DNA of 64,000 bases from Saprospirales bacterium (GTDB lineage: Bacteria > Bacteroidota > Bacteroidia > Chitinophagales > JADIYW01), in contig JADJSS010000045.1 in NCBI GenBank assembly GCA_016711605.1, positions 248,001 to 312,000 on the forward strand, given 5' to 3'. Every line of letters begins with the position of its first letter. Position 1 is the first letter of the stretch. A program made the position numbers and the translations under genes. This document shows positions 42,283 through 53,957 of this stretch, piece after piece. The notes under the pieces were generated by a model that saw nothing but the letters and a program-made list of their open reading frames with translations, had not been told where the DNA came from and did not search any database.

Positions 42283-44852
42283 TTAAAACGGATAACCAAT
42301 CGCAAAATTAAGTCCAACAAAATCTTTTAAAGTAAATTTATATAAACCTGTTACTTGGTTGCCATCAACTTTTCTTGAGGTAAAAAATTTATAATCTTCA
42401 TTATTAATTTTATCAAATGTCCATCTGTTTCCAGCTGGAAAAGATGGATCGTAAAGTGCTAAACCAACATCAAATCGAACGACAAAGAAGTTTAAATCCA
42501 TTCGTAAACCAATTCCAGCGTCCCAAGCTAATTCTTTCATAAATCGTTTTGCATTAAAATTTGCCAATGGTCTAAGTGGATCATCTTTTAACATCCAAAT
42601 ATTTCCTAAGTCTGTAAATATGGCACCTTTAAACATCTTGTAAATTCCAAAACGATATTCAACATTTAATTCCAATTTTATATCACCAGTTTGATCTAAA
42701 ATTAAATAATTATTTGCTTCATCATATAAATTATAACCACCTGGACCAACCTTTCGAAAACCCCAACCACGCAATGAGTTTGGGCCACCAGAAAAGAACT
42801 GTTTGATATATGGCATTACTGCTACCTCACGTATGTAAGAAGTATCACGATTCTCTATTTTTTTTTGTTCAATATTGTATCTTGAATTTCCGTATGGAAT
42901 TCCTATACCACCAAAAAATCGGAAAGCAAGCACTTGTCCTTTTTTAAAATTAAAGAAATAGCGTGGTTCAACTTCTATTCGTACAAATTGTGAGAAAGGA
43001 ATTTTAGCCAATAAATAAGGTTTTTCTTTATCTTTTTGTATAAGCTTTGTGATTCCATAAATTATATTTCCAGAAGTAAAGAGAGAAGATTTAAATTGAA
43101 AGTAATTTTTATATTTTCCAACATTTAAATTCTGATTGTTATAGAAAAACGAATAATCTTGCCCTAAAATAAATTGCTGTTTGAAGCTTTGTGCCAAACG
43201 TGCATCATTGTTTAAATTCGTTTGAAATGAATCGGTAATTTTTGTTGGATCCACGAACGTAAAACTTAATGGTGAGAAGATGTGACGTATTTTATCATTA
43301 TACCATTCATAACCATAATTTACACCAATAGTGTGAATACTATATAAACCAATTCTTCGTTGAAAATTATAGGCAACACTTAAGTATGTTCTTGGTTTAT
43401 ACTTTTGATACGTTTTACATTTATCTCGTTGAAAAGTAGGAAAGAAGCGAGCTAAATTTATTTTTGCTTCTGCATTGATGCTAATCGTATTTATCGGACT
43501 ATTTTCTAAACGTCTTGCTTTGAGTACCTGAAATTCAACACCACTACTAAAATTGAATTGGAATTTTGCTGCAGAACGAAATAAATTCCTGTTTAAATAA
43601 GAACCAGAAAGTGCAAATCCAACGGTACTAGATGCATTCGTGTTTACTTCTATATCTGAATTTACAGAATGGCGTTTGGTTGGTGCACATTTTATGGTTG
43701 TTAATAATCCATTTTCTGTTGGTGATAACGAAAGTGGTTCGTGTTCAATATTTACAAATTTAAAAACACCTAACGAATTAAGCGATGAACGTGTTTTGTC
43801 TAATTGGTCTTTATTAAATAAATCGTATGGTTTAATATAAATAGAACGTTTCAAAGCACGCGGCAACACCGATGAACGCAACACTTTATAGTTTACATCA
43901 CAAATGGTATCGGTAATGAAATCATTTTTTTTGAGTTGAAGGTTTTGTTTTTTCTTTTCAAAATCTAAAATCTGAATATCTATTTGTTCATAGGTATATT
44001 TTTTATGCATCATCGAATCTGGTTCATTTTTCACCAATAATGTTGCATCTACTTTATGGTTACCAATGGTGCTATCAATATTTAAAAATATGTATTCTGG
44101 ACTAAAAGTAAAAAAACCTTCATTTTGAACTAATACAGCTAATCGTTGACGTTCTTTGGTCGCAATTTCCATATCAAAAACTTCACCTTTTTTTATTAAT
44201 CTGTCTTTTGGTTTTCTATTAATTACTTCGGTGATAAAAGAATCTTCAGCAATTAATTTCACACTATTGTAAGTGTATAATTGTCCAGTTAATATTTGAT
44301 AAGAAACTTTTGTTTTTTTCTTTTTGGTTGAATAGGTTGCATGCACTTCATTATAAAAATAACCATGATAAAACAAGTAGTTTTTCATGCGTTTGATAGA
44401 TGTTTCTAATGTAGTAGAGTCAAATAAAATAGGTGGTTCACCACCAGAAGTTTCATTTAAAATATTATCAAATTTTTTAGCGCCACTGAGTTTTTTGAAT
44501 TTAGCTTTTTCTTTTTCAGTAGCAGTTAAGTTGTTCACTTTATCTTCTAGTGCAATTCGTTTTTTAGTCTTTTTTCATTTTTTAAAACAGACATCGTATA
44601 AATACCTAATTTCAATCTGAATAAACTGAGAAATTTTTTATTTGGTTGTTGACTGTAGACAACTTGTTTTGCTAATGCTGAATTAAGTGCTGCTTTATCT
44701 TCAACTGCTTTACCAGTATATTTTACCTTTACGTTGTTGCTAATCAATAAACTTTGGTCATCTTTTAAAATACGTTTGGTCGCATTGCACGATACTAAAA
44801 AAAGTATGCAACATAAATAGACTAAATTTTTTAAACAGTTTGTATATTGCAT
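42283..44852 (-). CDS. BamA/TamA-like outer-membrane assembly protein, lipoprotein N-terminus (frameshift near 44560-44575)
   Basis: Two frames make one protein of about 855 residues. The first (44547-44852) has a lipoprotein signal (ILFLVSC, then NATKRILKDDQSLL), and the second (42283-44538) carries POTRA-like domains and a C-terminal 16-strand barrel with the lid motif GGPNSLRGWGFRKVGPGGY and terminal Phe (NFAIGYPF). The break is in one of two six-T runs (44560-44565 or 44570-44575); adding one base gives a continuous KKTKKRIALEDKV or equivalent. The lipid-anchored N-terminus is typical of Bacteroidota TamA-like proteins. It inserts or exports outer-membrane proteins. Its start is 2 bp from that of the divergent methyltransferase gene. 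Confidence 0.88.
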
Positions 44853-44854
44853 AC

Positions 44855-45559
44855 GTGTTAAGTCAAAACGATATAAAATATATTAATTCACTCAAAATTA
44901 AGAAATACCGAACGAAGTATTCCAATTTTAGTGCCGAAGGTGTCAAAATTATAAAAGAATTAATAGAAGCTGGTTTAGAAGTTGTAAACATGTATGCAAT
45001 TTCCGCTGATTTACTACAAGATACGCGGTGTAAAGTCATTTCTGAAAAGGATTTGGAAAAAATTACGTCACTTCAACACCATTATGGTTGTTTAGCAGTT
45101 TTTAAAATTCCACAACATACATTAGAAATTGCTGATAATGAATGGATTTTGCTGTTAGATGATATTCAAGATCCAGGAAATATGGGTACGATTATCAGAA
45201 CTTGTGATTGGTTTGGTATTCAAAAAATTATTTGTTCAGATGGTTGTGTAGATGCGTTTAATCCAAAAGTAGTGCAAGCAAGTATGGCTTCGATTGGACG
45301 AATACAGCTTTTTGAAGCAGATTTGAATGAAATCATTACTAATTATAACTTACCAGTTTACGGTGCAGTTTTAAATGGCAAAAATTATTACGAGCAGAAT
45401 TTCGAAAAAAAAGGATTTATTTTAATTGGAAATGAAGGACACGGAATTCGTTCAGAATTGCTGCAAAAAATTACATTTCCAATTACCATACCCAAAAAAG
45501 GCAAAGCGGAATCACTGAATGCAGCTATTGCAACTGCGCTGATTCTGGATAAGATTTAG
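44855..45559 (+). CDS. TrmH/SpoU family RNA 2'-O-methyltransferase
   Basis: A 234-residue RNA methyltransferase. The three SPOUT motifs are LLLDDIQDPGNMGTIIRTCDWFG (shown in parts), LIGNEGHGIRSELL and IPKKGKAESLNAAIATALIL, the last forming the trefoil knot that binds SAM. An N-terminal substrate-binding domain precedes it. The start is taken as GTG 44855, since homologs begin with MLSxNxIKYIxSL and the frame's only earlier starter is a TTG. It modifies ribose in rRNA or tRNA. Divergent from the TamA-like gene, a pairing I recall from other Bacteroidota. Confidence 0.9.
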   Translation: MLSQNDIKYINSLKIKKYRTKYSNFSAEGVKIIKELIEAGLEVVNMYAISADLLQDTRCKVISEKDLEKITSLQHHYGCLAVFKIPQHTLEIADNEWILLLDDIQDPGNMGTIIRTCDWFGIQKIICSDGCVDAFNPKVVQASMASIGRIQLFEADLNEIITNYNLPVYGAVLNGKNYYEQNFEKKGFILIGNEGHGIRSELLQKITFPITIPKKGKAESLNAAIATALILDKI

Positions 45560-45672
45560 TAGCAACTCATTAAATGTATCAAAAAAATTGAGCCACATAC
45601 TAATTGATTATTTTTGAACCACAATAGTTCCGAAGTTTCGGAACAAAAGAAAACAAAAAATTTCAAAAAATA

Positions 45673-46577
45673 TTATTTCGGTTTTGGTGCTGGCAATGGT
45701 GTATATAACTGCAAACTTTCTTTTTTCTGCACGTTTGGTGCTTCACCATCTTTGCGTTTTTGATAGGTAATATCATTTAAATGCAGCCACTTTCCTTTTT
45801 CCAAACAAATCCTTCATAGGTTCCATCAGGAATATAATTGGCATAAACACCTTCCAATGCATCACCATTTGCTGCAACATGATCATAAACAATTTTATTT
45901 TCAGCAACATCAAAATTTAAGGTTGCACTAGCTTCATTGGCAAATTCTATAATCACTCGATTTTGTAATTTTCCTTTACCAAAGTCGAAAATAGTAGCAC
46001 CAAAACGTGGTTTTCCATTTTTAAACCAAAGAGCTTCCAGTATTTTTTTGTTGCTCGTTGCATTATTGCCGTCCCAACCAAACAAGGTGTAAAACGTATT
46101 TTTACCACTTTTAACGGTTTTGATTCCATAATACATACAGCCAATCCAATTATTATTGTCAACAACTACTTGTTCTTGATTATCAGTGAAGTCAGAGTAG
46201 TCAATTAAAGGAAACATTTTAAGTGTATCAGATTTTAACTGAATCGTTCCATAATATTTATACAAGTCTTCATCGCTACGAGTATACCAAGTAAAAATTT
46301 TAAAACTATGATCTTCAGGTTCCAAAATTTTCATTGGCAACAAAGAATCCCAACGATAATAAAATGAGTTTTTAATTTTTAATGCTTTTGTCAACGTTTT
46401 TATAATTCTATAACTAGCAATCGTTCTGTTTTCTTTCGTTTCAGAATTAATCAACGTGTCGCCATAAATACGAATCGTATCTTCATACGATTTAATTTTT
46501 TGAAAATCATCTGGTGAAATTTGCGCGCTGCAAACGGTTGATATTAAAATAAAATAGAATAGGAAATAATTCTTCAT
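45673..46577 (-). CDS. secreted hypothetical protein (frameshift in a 5-T run near the 3' end)
   Basis: About 300 residues with a signal peptide (MKNYFLFYFILISTVCSAQ). The first frame stops at 45777 after FVWKKESGCI, but adding one base to the T run at 45796-45800 restores FVWKKGKWLHLNDITYQKRKDG and a Pro-rich tail ending at 45673. Midportion WIGCMYYGIKTV, LFGWDGNNATSNKKILE and FDFGKGKLQNRVIIEF resembles a secreted family I recall in Bacteroidota without known function. The start at 46577 replaces a longer frame that lacks a signal peptide. Confidence 0.75.
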
Positions 46578-46716
46578 GCTTATTGACTTCAAAATTAGTA
46601 CCAAAAATAAACGTTATTCTCATTAAAAAAGTATGTTGGTACAAAACTTGCGTAATATTCTTCAAAATTTAGAAAGATTAACTATATTTAGTTTAATTAA
46701 AGATTAATTTGTCGCT

Positions 46717-49700
46717 ATGAAGAAGCATTTCTTATTTATTACTTTTTACTTATTACTTACTACTTATCACACTTTTGGACAAGTTCAATGGGCAACCAAG
46801 CTCGTTGATTTTTCTTCAGAATTTTCTAAAGATATACCAGAAAATTCTACAAGATACAAAGCATCACAAGTGCTTGGTCCACCAAATACAGCACAATATG
46901 GAGAAAGTCCTTTGGCTTGGGCAATTGGTAAAACACAAGCTGGAAAAGAACATATCACGGTTGGTTTTTCAAATCCACAAACAGTACAGCAAGTTATTAT
47001 TGGTGAGAGTTTAAATGCTGGCTCAATTCGAGAAATTATTTTATATGATAATAATGGGAAAAGTAGTACTGTCTATGAAAATAAAAATACAAGCTATCAA
47101 CAAAAATATGGTGATTTTTTAACGTACATAAAAATTACTCCAAAATATAACATCAATAAATTAAAATTGATTTTAAATACGAATGTTCCAGGCATGCAAC
47201 AGATTGATTGCATTGGAATTTCTTCCACAACACAACCATATAATCCAACTATAAATGTAGTTCGTTATTCAGAAAAAATTGGTATGCCTGAAAATTTAGG
47301 TGCCAATGTAAATTCTAGTTATTATGATCATTTGCCAATTGTTTCACCAGATGGTAAAACACTTTATTTTGCTCGTAAATTTGCAGAAGATAATGTAGGA
47401 AAAGACCATAAAGATGACATCTATTTTAGTAAGTTGACGCCAATAGGAAAATGGAGCAAAGCAGAAAATATTGGTGAACCACTCAATACAGAAATGCATA
47501 ATTATGTATGTTTTGTAAGTACAGATAACAAGCGTTTGTATTTGGCAAATAAATATAAAAAAGGTGGTGAAGGTGGTGTGTCATTAAGCACTAAAGGAAA
47601 AAATGGAATGTGGACGAAACCCAAAGCACTCAATATAAAAAATTACTATAACCAAAATGAATATTCTTGTCATGCATTAAGCTTAGATGAATCAGTGATG
47701 TTGATGTGTTTACAACGTGATGACAGTTATGGTGATTTAGATATGTATGTTTCGTTTAAATATGCAGATGGCGATTGGAGCGAACCCATGAATTTAGGAC
47801 CAAAAGTAAATACTGTTGGCGGTGAAAATAGTGTGTTTTTAGCAGCAGATAATAAAACGATTTATTTTTCATCGGCTGGCCGACAAGGTTTTGGAAGTTA
47901 TGATATGTATATGTGTAAACGTTTGGATCAAAGCTGGAAAAACTGGAGCGAACCATTGAATTTAGGTGATATTATCAATTCGCCGAAAATTGATATTTAT
48001 TATACGATTCCACCACAAGGCGATTATATTTATTATAGCAGCGAAGATTCTTATTATGGTTTGAATGATTTATTTAGAATTAAATTACCAAAAGAAGCAA
48101 GACCTGAAGCTGTGGACATGGCAAAAATTTTAGCGAATGCACCTTTAAAATCTGAAGTTCCAAATAATGCTTTAGATAAAAAACTAGCACAGTTAAAACA
48201 AGATCAAACAAAACCTGCACCAGTTGTAACTCAACCAACGCAACCGAAAACAACAGTACAACCAACTACAACAAATCCAATTGTAACTAAACCAAACGAT
48301 GCAACGATTGCAATGCAAAAAAAATTAGATGAATTGAATAAACCAGTGCAAGCTCCAACGCAACCAGCAACACAACCTGTTGCAGCTACAACACCTGTAA
48401 AACCAGCAGTTACTACACAACCAGCAACGGATGAATTACAAAAAAAATTAGATGCACTGAAACAACAACAAGCACAAGTACCTACACAAACTCCAGCTGT
48501 TCAACAACCTATAGTTACTACAACACCAAAACAAGAAGTTACGCAAGCAGCTGTAGTTCCATCAACACCAACTGTAGCTACAACACCAGTAAAACCATCT
48601 GTTCCGACACAACCAGCAACGGATGAACTACAAAAAAAATTAGAAGCATTGAAACAACAACAAGCGCAAGTTCCAACGCAAACACCAGTTGTGCAGCAAC
48701 CAATTGCACAAGTAGTTCAACCAACTGTAGTTTCAACACCAACACAAGTTACAGAGCAACCTGTTGTTCAACAACCAACACAACCAAAAGTAGTGTATAA
48801 AAAAGAAGTAGTAAATTCTATTACACCATATCAAGCACCAGAAACAAATAAACCAAAAGTAGAACAAATCAATTCTATCAAACCATATCAACCAGAAGAA
48901 AACAAACCGAAAGTTGAACAAATTAATTCTATTACACCATATCAAACGGAAGAAGAAAAGAGACCTAAAGCAGAACAAATCAATACAGTAAAACCATATG
49001 AAGCACCTAAACCTGCACCAAAAGTGTTGACACCAGAAGAACGTGCTGCACAGCAACAAGTCAAAAGCAATCCAACATATAATCCTGCTAATGATGACAT
49101 TGCACGTTTAAAAACAATGCAAAAAGATCCGACTCTTGTTGCACCAACAACAACTGTAACATCAAATCCAGATGCAATTAAATATGATCCAAATAAAACT
49201 ATTAATGATGGAATTAAAAACATGGATCCGATTGCTTATAAAGTAGAAGAAAAAGAAATTGCTACAACTGCACCAATAACTACCTATAAAACCAATGAAG
49301 TAGATCCGAATAAATATGCACAACAACCTTCAACATATAATCAACCATTAAAAAAATCAGATGTAGCAACAGATGAATTGCAACAAAAATTAGATGAGTT
49401 GAAAAAACAACAAACTGCACAAACTGCTAAAGTATCAACACCGCAAACTATCAATAATAACAAGCCATACGATCCATATGTGAATAACAAAACATATGAA
49501 AATCCAACAGCACCTTTGCCAACAACGAATGCTAAAACTGAATCATTGGATCAGAAATTAGCAGAATTAAAATCACAACAATATCAGCAACCACAAAGTA
49601 CGCGTATTGATAATCCAAACGTGAACAAACCATATAATGTAACAACGGTTAAAGAGCGACAAGAAGATCCAGCTTCTAAAGATTACGATGAATATCAAAA

Positions 49701-51028
49701 GAAATTAGATGCATTAAAAGCACAACAAAAAAGTCCAACAGTTACTGCACCTGCGCCAACAACAACTTATGTGCAACCTGTACAAAAAACAGAAACTGTT
49801 GCACCTAAAACAACGTATGAAACACCCAAAAATAATGTAACAAACACACCAACATCAACAGCTCCAAATCCAGCAATTGCTAAATATGAAGAGAAGCTAC
49901 GAAAAATGAAAGAAGAAATGAATGCGATTGGTGCTGCACCAACCACAGCAACTTCAACAAAAATTGAACCTGTAATTTCAAATCAACCAACACAACCTTT
50001 AGCAATAAATACAGCACCAGTTGTAACGTCAAATAATAATGCGACAGATGATTTGCAGAAAAAATTAGACGATTTAAAAAGTCAATTAGATAAACCAAAA
50101 GTAGTAGAAACAATTGTTGTTGGAACTGTTGAACCAGCAAATACAAATACAACACCGATTACATCAACAGAACAAGAAAAGCCAGTAATTGCTGATGTTC
50201 CAGCTGTAACAGCGCAACCAATTGCTACTGCACCTATGATTGATCTATCAGCAGAAAAAGCAAAATTAGATTCGTTGCAAGATGCACAAAAATTAGTATC
50301 ACAACAGTTAATTGCAACATTGGATAAAATGGTTTTTAATCAAAAAGATTTAGAAAAAGATATTGCAGATTTACAAGTACAACGCGATAAAGTTTCAACA
50401 GATAAAGATAAATTGGCTGCTGAAAATTCTGAGTTAATAGGTGAGAAGCAACGATTGGAATTAGAGAAAAAAAAGATGGATGATTTATTAGCACAAATGC
50501 AAGCAGAACGTGATAAATTGGCTGCAGAAAAAGCAAGATAAAGCTAAGTTAGACGCATTGAAAAAACAACAAGAGCGCGAAGTTTTATCGATGAAACGTG
50601 CCATTGATTCCTTAGCGAAAATTAAACAAACAGCAAGTACAAACGCTGCGTTACAACAAAAATACGATTTATTTAATGTGCCAATTGAAGTTGGTGCAGT
50701 TGCTATTGCAGATAAAATTTTCTTTGTTGCGGATGGCGCCTATTTGCAAATTCCATCGTATCCAGAATTGGATAAAGTAGTTGCGTTTTTAAAGAAAAAC
50801 AATAAACTGAAAATTGAAATTGGTGGTCATACAAATGGTTTATGTGATGATGCATTTTGTAATCAATTATCAAATAATAGAGCCAAAACATGTGTAGATT
50901 ATTTAATTAGTAAAGGCATTGCAAAAGATAGATTGCAATACAAAGGTTACGGAAAACAATTTTTAATTGCAGCACCAGGTTCTCCGTTAAATCAACGTGT
51001 GGAAATTAAAATTTTAAGTGTTGGTTAA
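46717..51028 (+). CDS. large OmpA-family protein with PD40 propeller and repetitive linker (frameshift at 50528-50532)
   Basis: About 1435 residues after joining two frames by removing one A in the five-A run at 50528-50532. Order: signal peptide (1-22); a discoidin-like beta domain (about 25-180); a PD40/WD40-type propeller (about 195-460; PIVSPDGKTLYFARK, NSVFLAADNKTIYFSS); a Pro/Thr/Gln-rich linker of about 750 residues with nine helical xxLxKKLxxLKxQQ motifs and four INSI-x-PYQ repeats; a coiled coil; and a C-terminal OmpA peptidoglycan-binding domain (IEIGGHTNGLCDD, SNNRAKTCVDYLISKGI). It resembles T9SS-associated PD40-OmpA proteins and should link the outer membrane to peptidoglycan. 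Confidence 0.88.
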
Positions 51029-51047
51029 TTAATTGATTAAATAAAAT

Positions 51048-51686
51048 ATGAAAAAATTTCTTTCTCTATATATTTTGACATGTACTTTTATATTCTTTTC
51101 TAAAGCTGAAAAAGTTAAAGGATTTTATGTAACTAATAATCACGATACAATTAAAGCATTGTTGAAAATTCCATATAATGCTGCGTTTTCAATCGATTTT
51201 AATTTTATAAAAATGCAACAGGAAATGGAATATATTAATGATGCTGGTGAAAAAATCACAATGACACCGAATGATATTTTAGCGTATGGTTTTGAATATT
51301 ATGATGAAAGAGAAGAAAAAGACGATACGATGGTTTTTGTTTCCAAAAAGAATATTTTTTATAGATCAACAGATTTTTCTGATAACGACTCTACCATTTT
51401 TTTAATGCAATTAGTAAAAGGAAAATTGAGTCTGTATAATTATTATTCTATGAGTTCTGTTTCTGGTGGATTTGGTTCTGCATCAAATAATGTTATGCAC
51501 AGCACACCAGTTTTAGAGTTTTTAAATCAAAAATTATTTACGTACAATACTAATAAGTTTAAATCAGAAATGGCAAAATATTTAGCAGATTGTCCAATTG
51601 TTTTGCAGAAAATTGAAGAGAAAAATTATAAAAATAAGCATTTACATATTGTTGTAGAATTGTATAATAGTTTGTGTAGAAAATAG
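51048..51686 (+). CDS. secreted hypothetical protein
   Basis: A 212-residue protein with a signal peptide (about 1-20, FFSKAEK). The N-terminal half (KVKGFYVTNNHDTIKALLKIP, then ILAYGFEYYDER) looks like a short beta-rich domain common in Bacteroidota secreted proteins. No catalytic motif. It is 20 bp after the OmpA-family gene and could be part of the same transcript and envelope complex. Confidence 0.7.
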   Translation: MKKFLSLYILTCTFIFFSKAEKVKGFYVTNNHDTIKALLKIPYNAAFSIDFNFIKMQQEMEYINDAGEKITMTPNDILAYGFEYYDEREEKDDTMVFVSKKNIFYRSTDFSDNDSTIFLMQLVKGKLSLYNYYSMSSVSGGFGSASNNVMHSTPVLEFLNQKLFTYNTNKFKSEMAKYLADCPIVLQKIEEKNYKNKHLHIVVELYNSLCRK

Positions 51687-51690
51687 CTTT

Positions 51691-52140
51691 TTACTCAAAA
51701 CTTTCAATTACATACTTCAAATTATTCAGTTCAATTTCATCATTTATTTTTGCACCAACTAATTTCAAACCTAATGGCGATTGTGGTGAAAGTGCTATAA
51801 TTTGTTGGTTTTCTACAGTTATCTTTCCTAAAGCAATACTTAAAAATAAATAACCATGATTCGTTTTTATTAAGCTGCCTTTTATTATTTTTTCAGATTT
51901 TAGGTTGATGTCAATACGATCTAATTGTAGTTTCTGTTCTGTTATTTCTTTTAATTTATTTCTAGTATTTTCTTGTTCAATTTGCAACATTGCCAAAGCA
52001 GTTTCGTGTTTATCACCAGCAGTACTTTTTGTTTCATTTTTAGCACTGTCATTCAATTCATTTAATATCACTTGTAATGCATTAAACTTTTCATTGATCA
52101 ATTGTAAATAACGTTCATAAACTTGATGTTTAAAACTCAT
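51691..52140 (-). CDS. GreA/GreB-like C-terminal domain protein
   Basis: A 149-residue protein: an N-terminal helical part (1-75) with SAKNETKSTAGDKHETALAM (in two parts) as in Gre-related proteins, and a C-terminal FKBP-like Gre domain (about 80-149) with SPLGLKLVGAKINDEIELNN. Proteins of this type bind RNA polymerase or act as anti-Gre factors, but this short version lacks the long coiled coil with two acidic tip residues. Its start overlaps the stop of the upstream DUF1456 gene by 4 bp, so the two are translationally coupled. Confidence 0.75.
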   Translation of the reverse strand: MSFKHQVYERYLQLINEKFNALQVILNELNDSAKNETKSTAGDKHETALAMLQIEQENTRNKLKEITEQKLQLDRIDINLKSEKIIKGSLIKTNHGYLFLSIALGKITVENQQIIALSPQSPLGLKLVGAKINDEIELNNLKYVIESFE

Positions 52141-52379
52141 TTTGTAATTGGTTTTTTGGGTTCCATTTTTCCACGTTTATGAATAATTAAACCATTTAAA
52201 AAATTTCGTAAAAGCTGGTCGCCACAAGCTTTGTATCTTGAATCATCTTCATTTCTAAAAATTGCAGTTAGTTCGCTTGGTGTAATTTTAAAATCAACTA
52301 ACATACAAATTGCTGAAATATCTTCATTTTTCAATTGCAACGCAACGCGTAATTTTTTCATTATATCGTTATTATCCAT
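52137..52379 (-). CDS. DUF1456 (YehS-like) protein, single repeat
   Basis: An 80-residue protein matching one DUF1456 repeat: NNDIMKKLRVALQLKNEDI, ITPSELTAIFRNEDDSRYK and CGDQLLRNFLNGLIIHKRG. Typical YehS proteins have two such repeats (about 155 residues), so this is a half-length version, known in some Bacteroidota. Function unknown. It shares 4 bp with the downstream Gre-like gene. Confidence 0.8.
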   Translation of the reverse strand: MDNNDIMKKLRVALQLKNEDISAICMLVDFKITPSELTAIFRNEDDSRYKACGDQLLRNFLNGLIIHKRGKMEPKKPITK

Positions 52380-52492
52380 AAATAAAATTTAGTTCAAAAA
52401 TAAAGAATTAAAATCTTGTAAGTTGTTGTAAACAAAATATAATGTCATTTTAGGTAACAAATAATTCAAACATTTTATTTTATCTTAGTTGA

Positions 52493-53872
52493 ATGAATCA
52501 AGTTTTAGACGAACAAATTCCTGCGTATAAAAAAGTTCCACTAATAAGGAAAATTGCTTTCGCGGCTGGACAAACTGGTTGGAGTTTAGCAGTGTTTGGT
52601 TTTACTGAGCTTATTTATCAATTTTATTTACCACCAGATGATGGCAAACCTATGTTTAAAGCGTTTGTGTATCAAGGTGCAGTTTTAAAAGTATTTACAA
52701 TTGTTGGAATTTTATCTGCTGTTGGTTATTTTATCAGTGCATTTATGGAACCAATTGTTGGAAGTTTAAGTGATAGAAGCACCTTTAAATTTGGCAAACG
52801 CAAAACATTTATGGCAGCTTCTGTTATTCCATTTGCTGTTTTATCAGCTGCTGTTTTTTTTCCTTTAAAAGATGGTGTGCATGCAATCAATGCAGTTTGG
52901 TTGTCAGTTACCGTTATTGCAGCGTTTATAATTAAGTGTTTTTATACAACACCATATAATGCATTGATTAATGAAATAGCAAAAGAAGAAAAAGAACGCT
53001 TGCATATAATAATGATGATTTCGATTGCTTATGCACTTGGAATTGGCATTGGTCAGACCATCAATATTATTTTGAGTGTTTATAAAGATACGATGCCAAA
53101 CGAATCGATTTTTCAACTAAGCGTATTGGTTTACGCAGTGGTGGCAATGGTTTTAATGTTGATGCCTGTATTATTTGTGGAAGATAATTCTGGTAAAAAT
53201 ATTACACAAGCAGAACTTCAATTTGATGCAAAACACAAAAATATTTTTGATAATATGCGAGAAGTCTGGAATGATAAAAATTTCAGAGTGCTAGTAATTG
53301 TTGAATTAATTTACTGGTTTCCGCAAAAAATATTTGTGGTGGCTGTGCCTTATATTGTTGCTGCTTTGCTTAAAATTGATAATGTTTATACAGCCATTAT
53401 TTTGTATTGTGTAGGTATTGCATCAATGTTTATGTATCCGATAATTGATAAATTAGTGGATGCTTATGGCAAGAAAAAAGTAATGCAATCTGCTTTATTG
53501 TGTTTGATTATTAGTTTTAGTTTTACGGCAACTATTGGTTTGTACAAAGTGCCAACCTTGTTTTTTATTATCGTCTATGTTTTGCTAAATACCTATCCAA
53601 CTGCAGTTTTAGGTATTTTACCGATGGCTTTGGCTGGTGATAATGCAGAAAATGATTTCAAAAAAACAGGCATTGCCAAGAATGCATCTTACTTTGGATT
53701 GAAAACATTTATGATGAAGATTGGTGTTGCCATCACGAGTTTAATTTTTCCATCATTATTATTATTAGGTAAAACACCTGACAATCCGTTTGGTATTCGC
53801 ATGGTTGCAGTTACATGTGTGCTGTCTAGTATTTTAGCGTTTTTAGTGATGCGAAAATATAAGGATGTTTGA
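52493..53872 (+). CDS. MFS / GPH-type sugar:cation symporter
   Basis: A 459-residue inner-membrane protein with twelve predicted helices. The GPH/MelB-type signature MEPIVGSLSDRSTFKFGKRK (about 83-102) with the charged loop between helices 2 and 3 is clear, and the second half repeats it as YPIIDKLVDAYGKKKVMQ. Members import disaccharides or other sugars with Na+ or H+. An imperfect GTAACAAATAATTC lies about 40 bp upstream but does not meet the operator pattern of the sulfur locus. Alone on its strand. Confidence 0.9.
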   Translation: MNQVLDEQIPAYKKVPLIRKIAFAAGQTGWSLAVFGFTELIYQFYLPPDDGKPMFKAFVYQGAVLKVFTIVGILSAVGYFISAFMEPIVGSLSDRSTFKFGKRKTFMAASVIPFAVLSAAVFFPLKDGVHAINAVWLSVTVIAAFIIKCFYTTPYNALINEIAKEEKERLHIIMMISIAYALGIGIGQTINIILSVYKDTMPNESIFQLSVLVYAVVAMVLMLMPVLFVEDNSGKNITQAELQFDAKHKNIFDNMREVWNDKNFRVLVIVELIYWFPQKIFVVAVPYIVAALLKIDNVYTAIILYCVGIASMFMYPIIDKLVDAYGKKKVMQSALLCLIISFSFTATIGLYKVPTLFFIIVYVLLNTYPTAVLGILPMALAGDNAENDFKKTGIAKNASYFGLKTFMMKIGVAITSLIFPSLLLLGKTPDNPFGIRMVAVTCVLSSILAFLVMRKYKDV

Positions 53873-53874
53873 TT

Positions 53875-53950
53875 AGTAATTAGTCATTTGTGATTTGCCA
53901 TTGAGAATAAACATGAAAAATAAAATTAGTATTAACAAATGACTAATGAC
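53875..53950. repeat. word-like spacer forming a long-range hairpin
   Basis: TTAGTCATTTGT near 53878 and its complement ACAAATGACTAA near 53936 enclose about 46 bp. The whole spacer is made of TAGTCATT/TGACTAAT words like those at 37201-37320. It lies between convergent genes and may act as a weak bidirectional terminator. Confidence 0.45.
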
Positions 53951-53957
53951 CAATAAA

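Noticed and set aside
48733..49223. Reverse frames opposite the OmpA-protein linker
   Set aside because: Repeats in the sense strand create long antisense frames without plausible composition.
52450..52470. GTAACAAATAATTC before the MFS gene as a sulfur operator
   Set aside because: Only the left half-site matches; there is no inverted partner.
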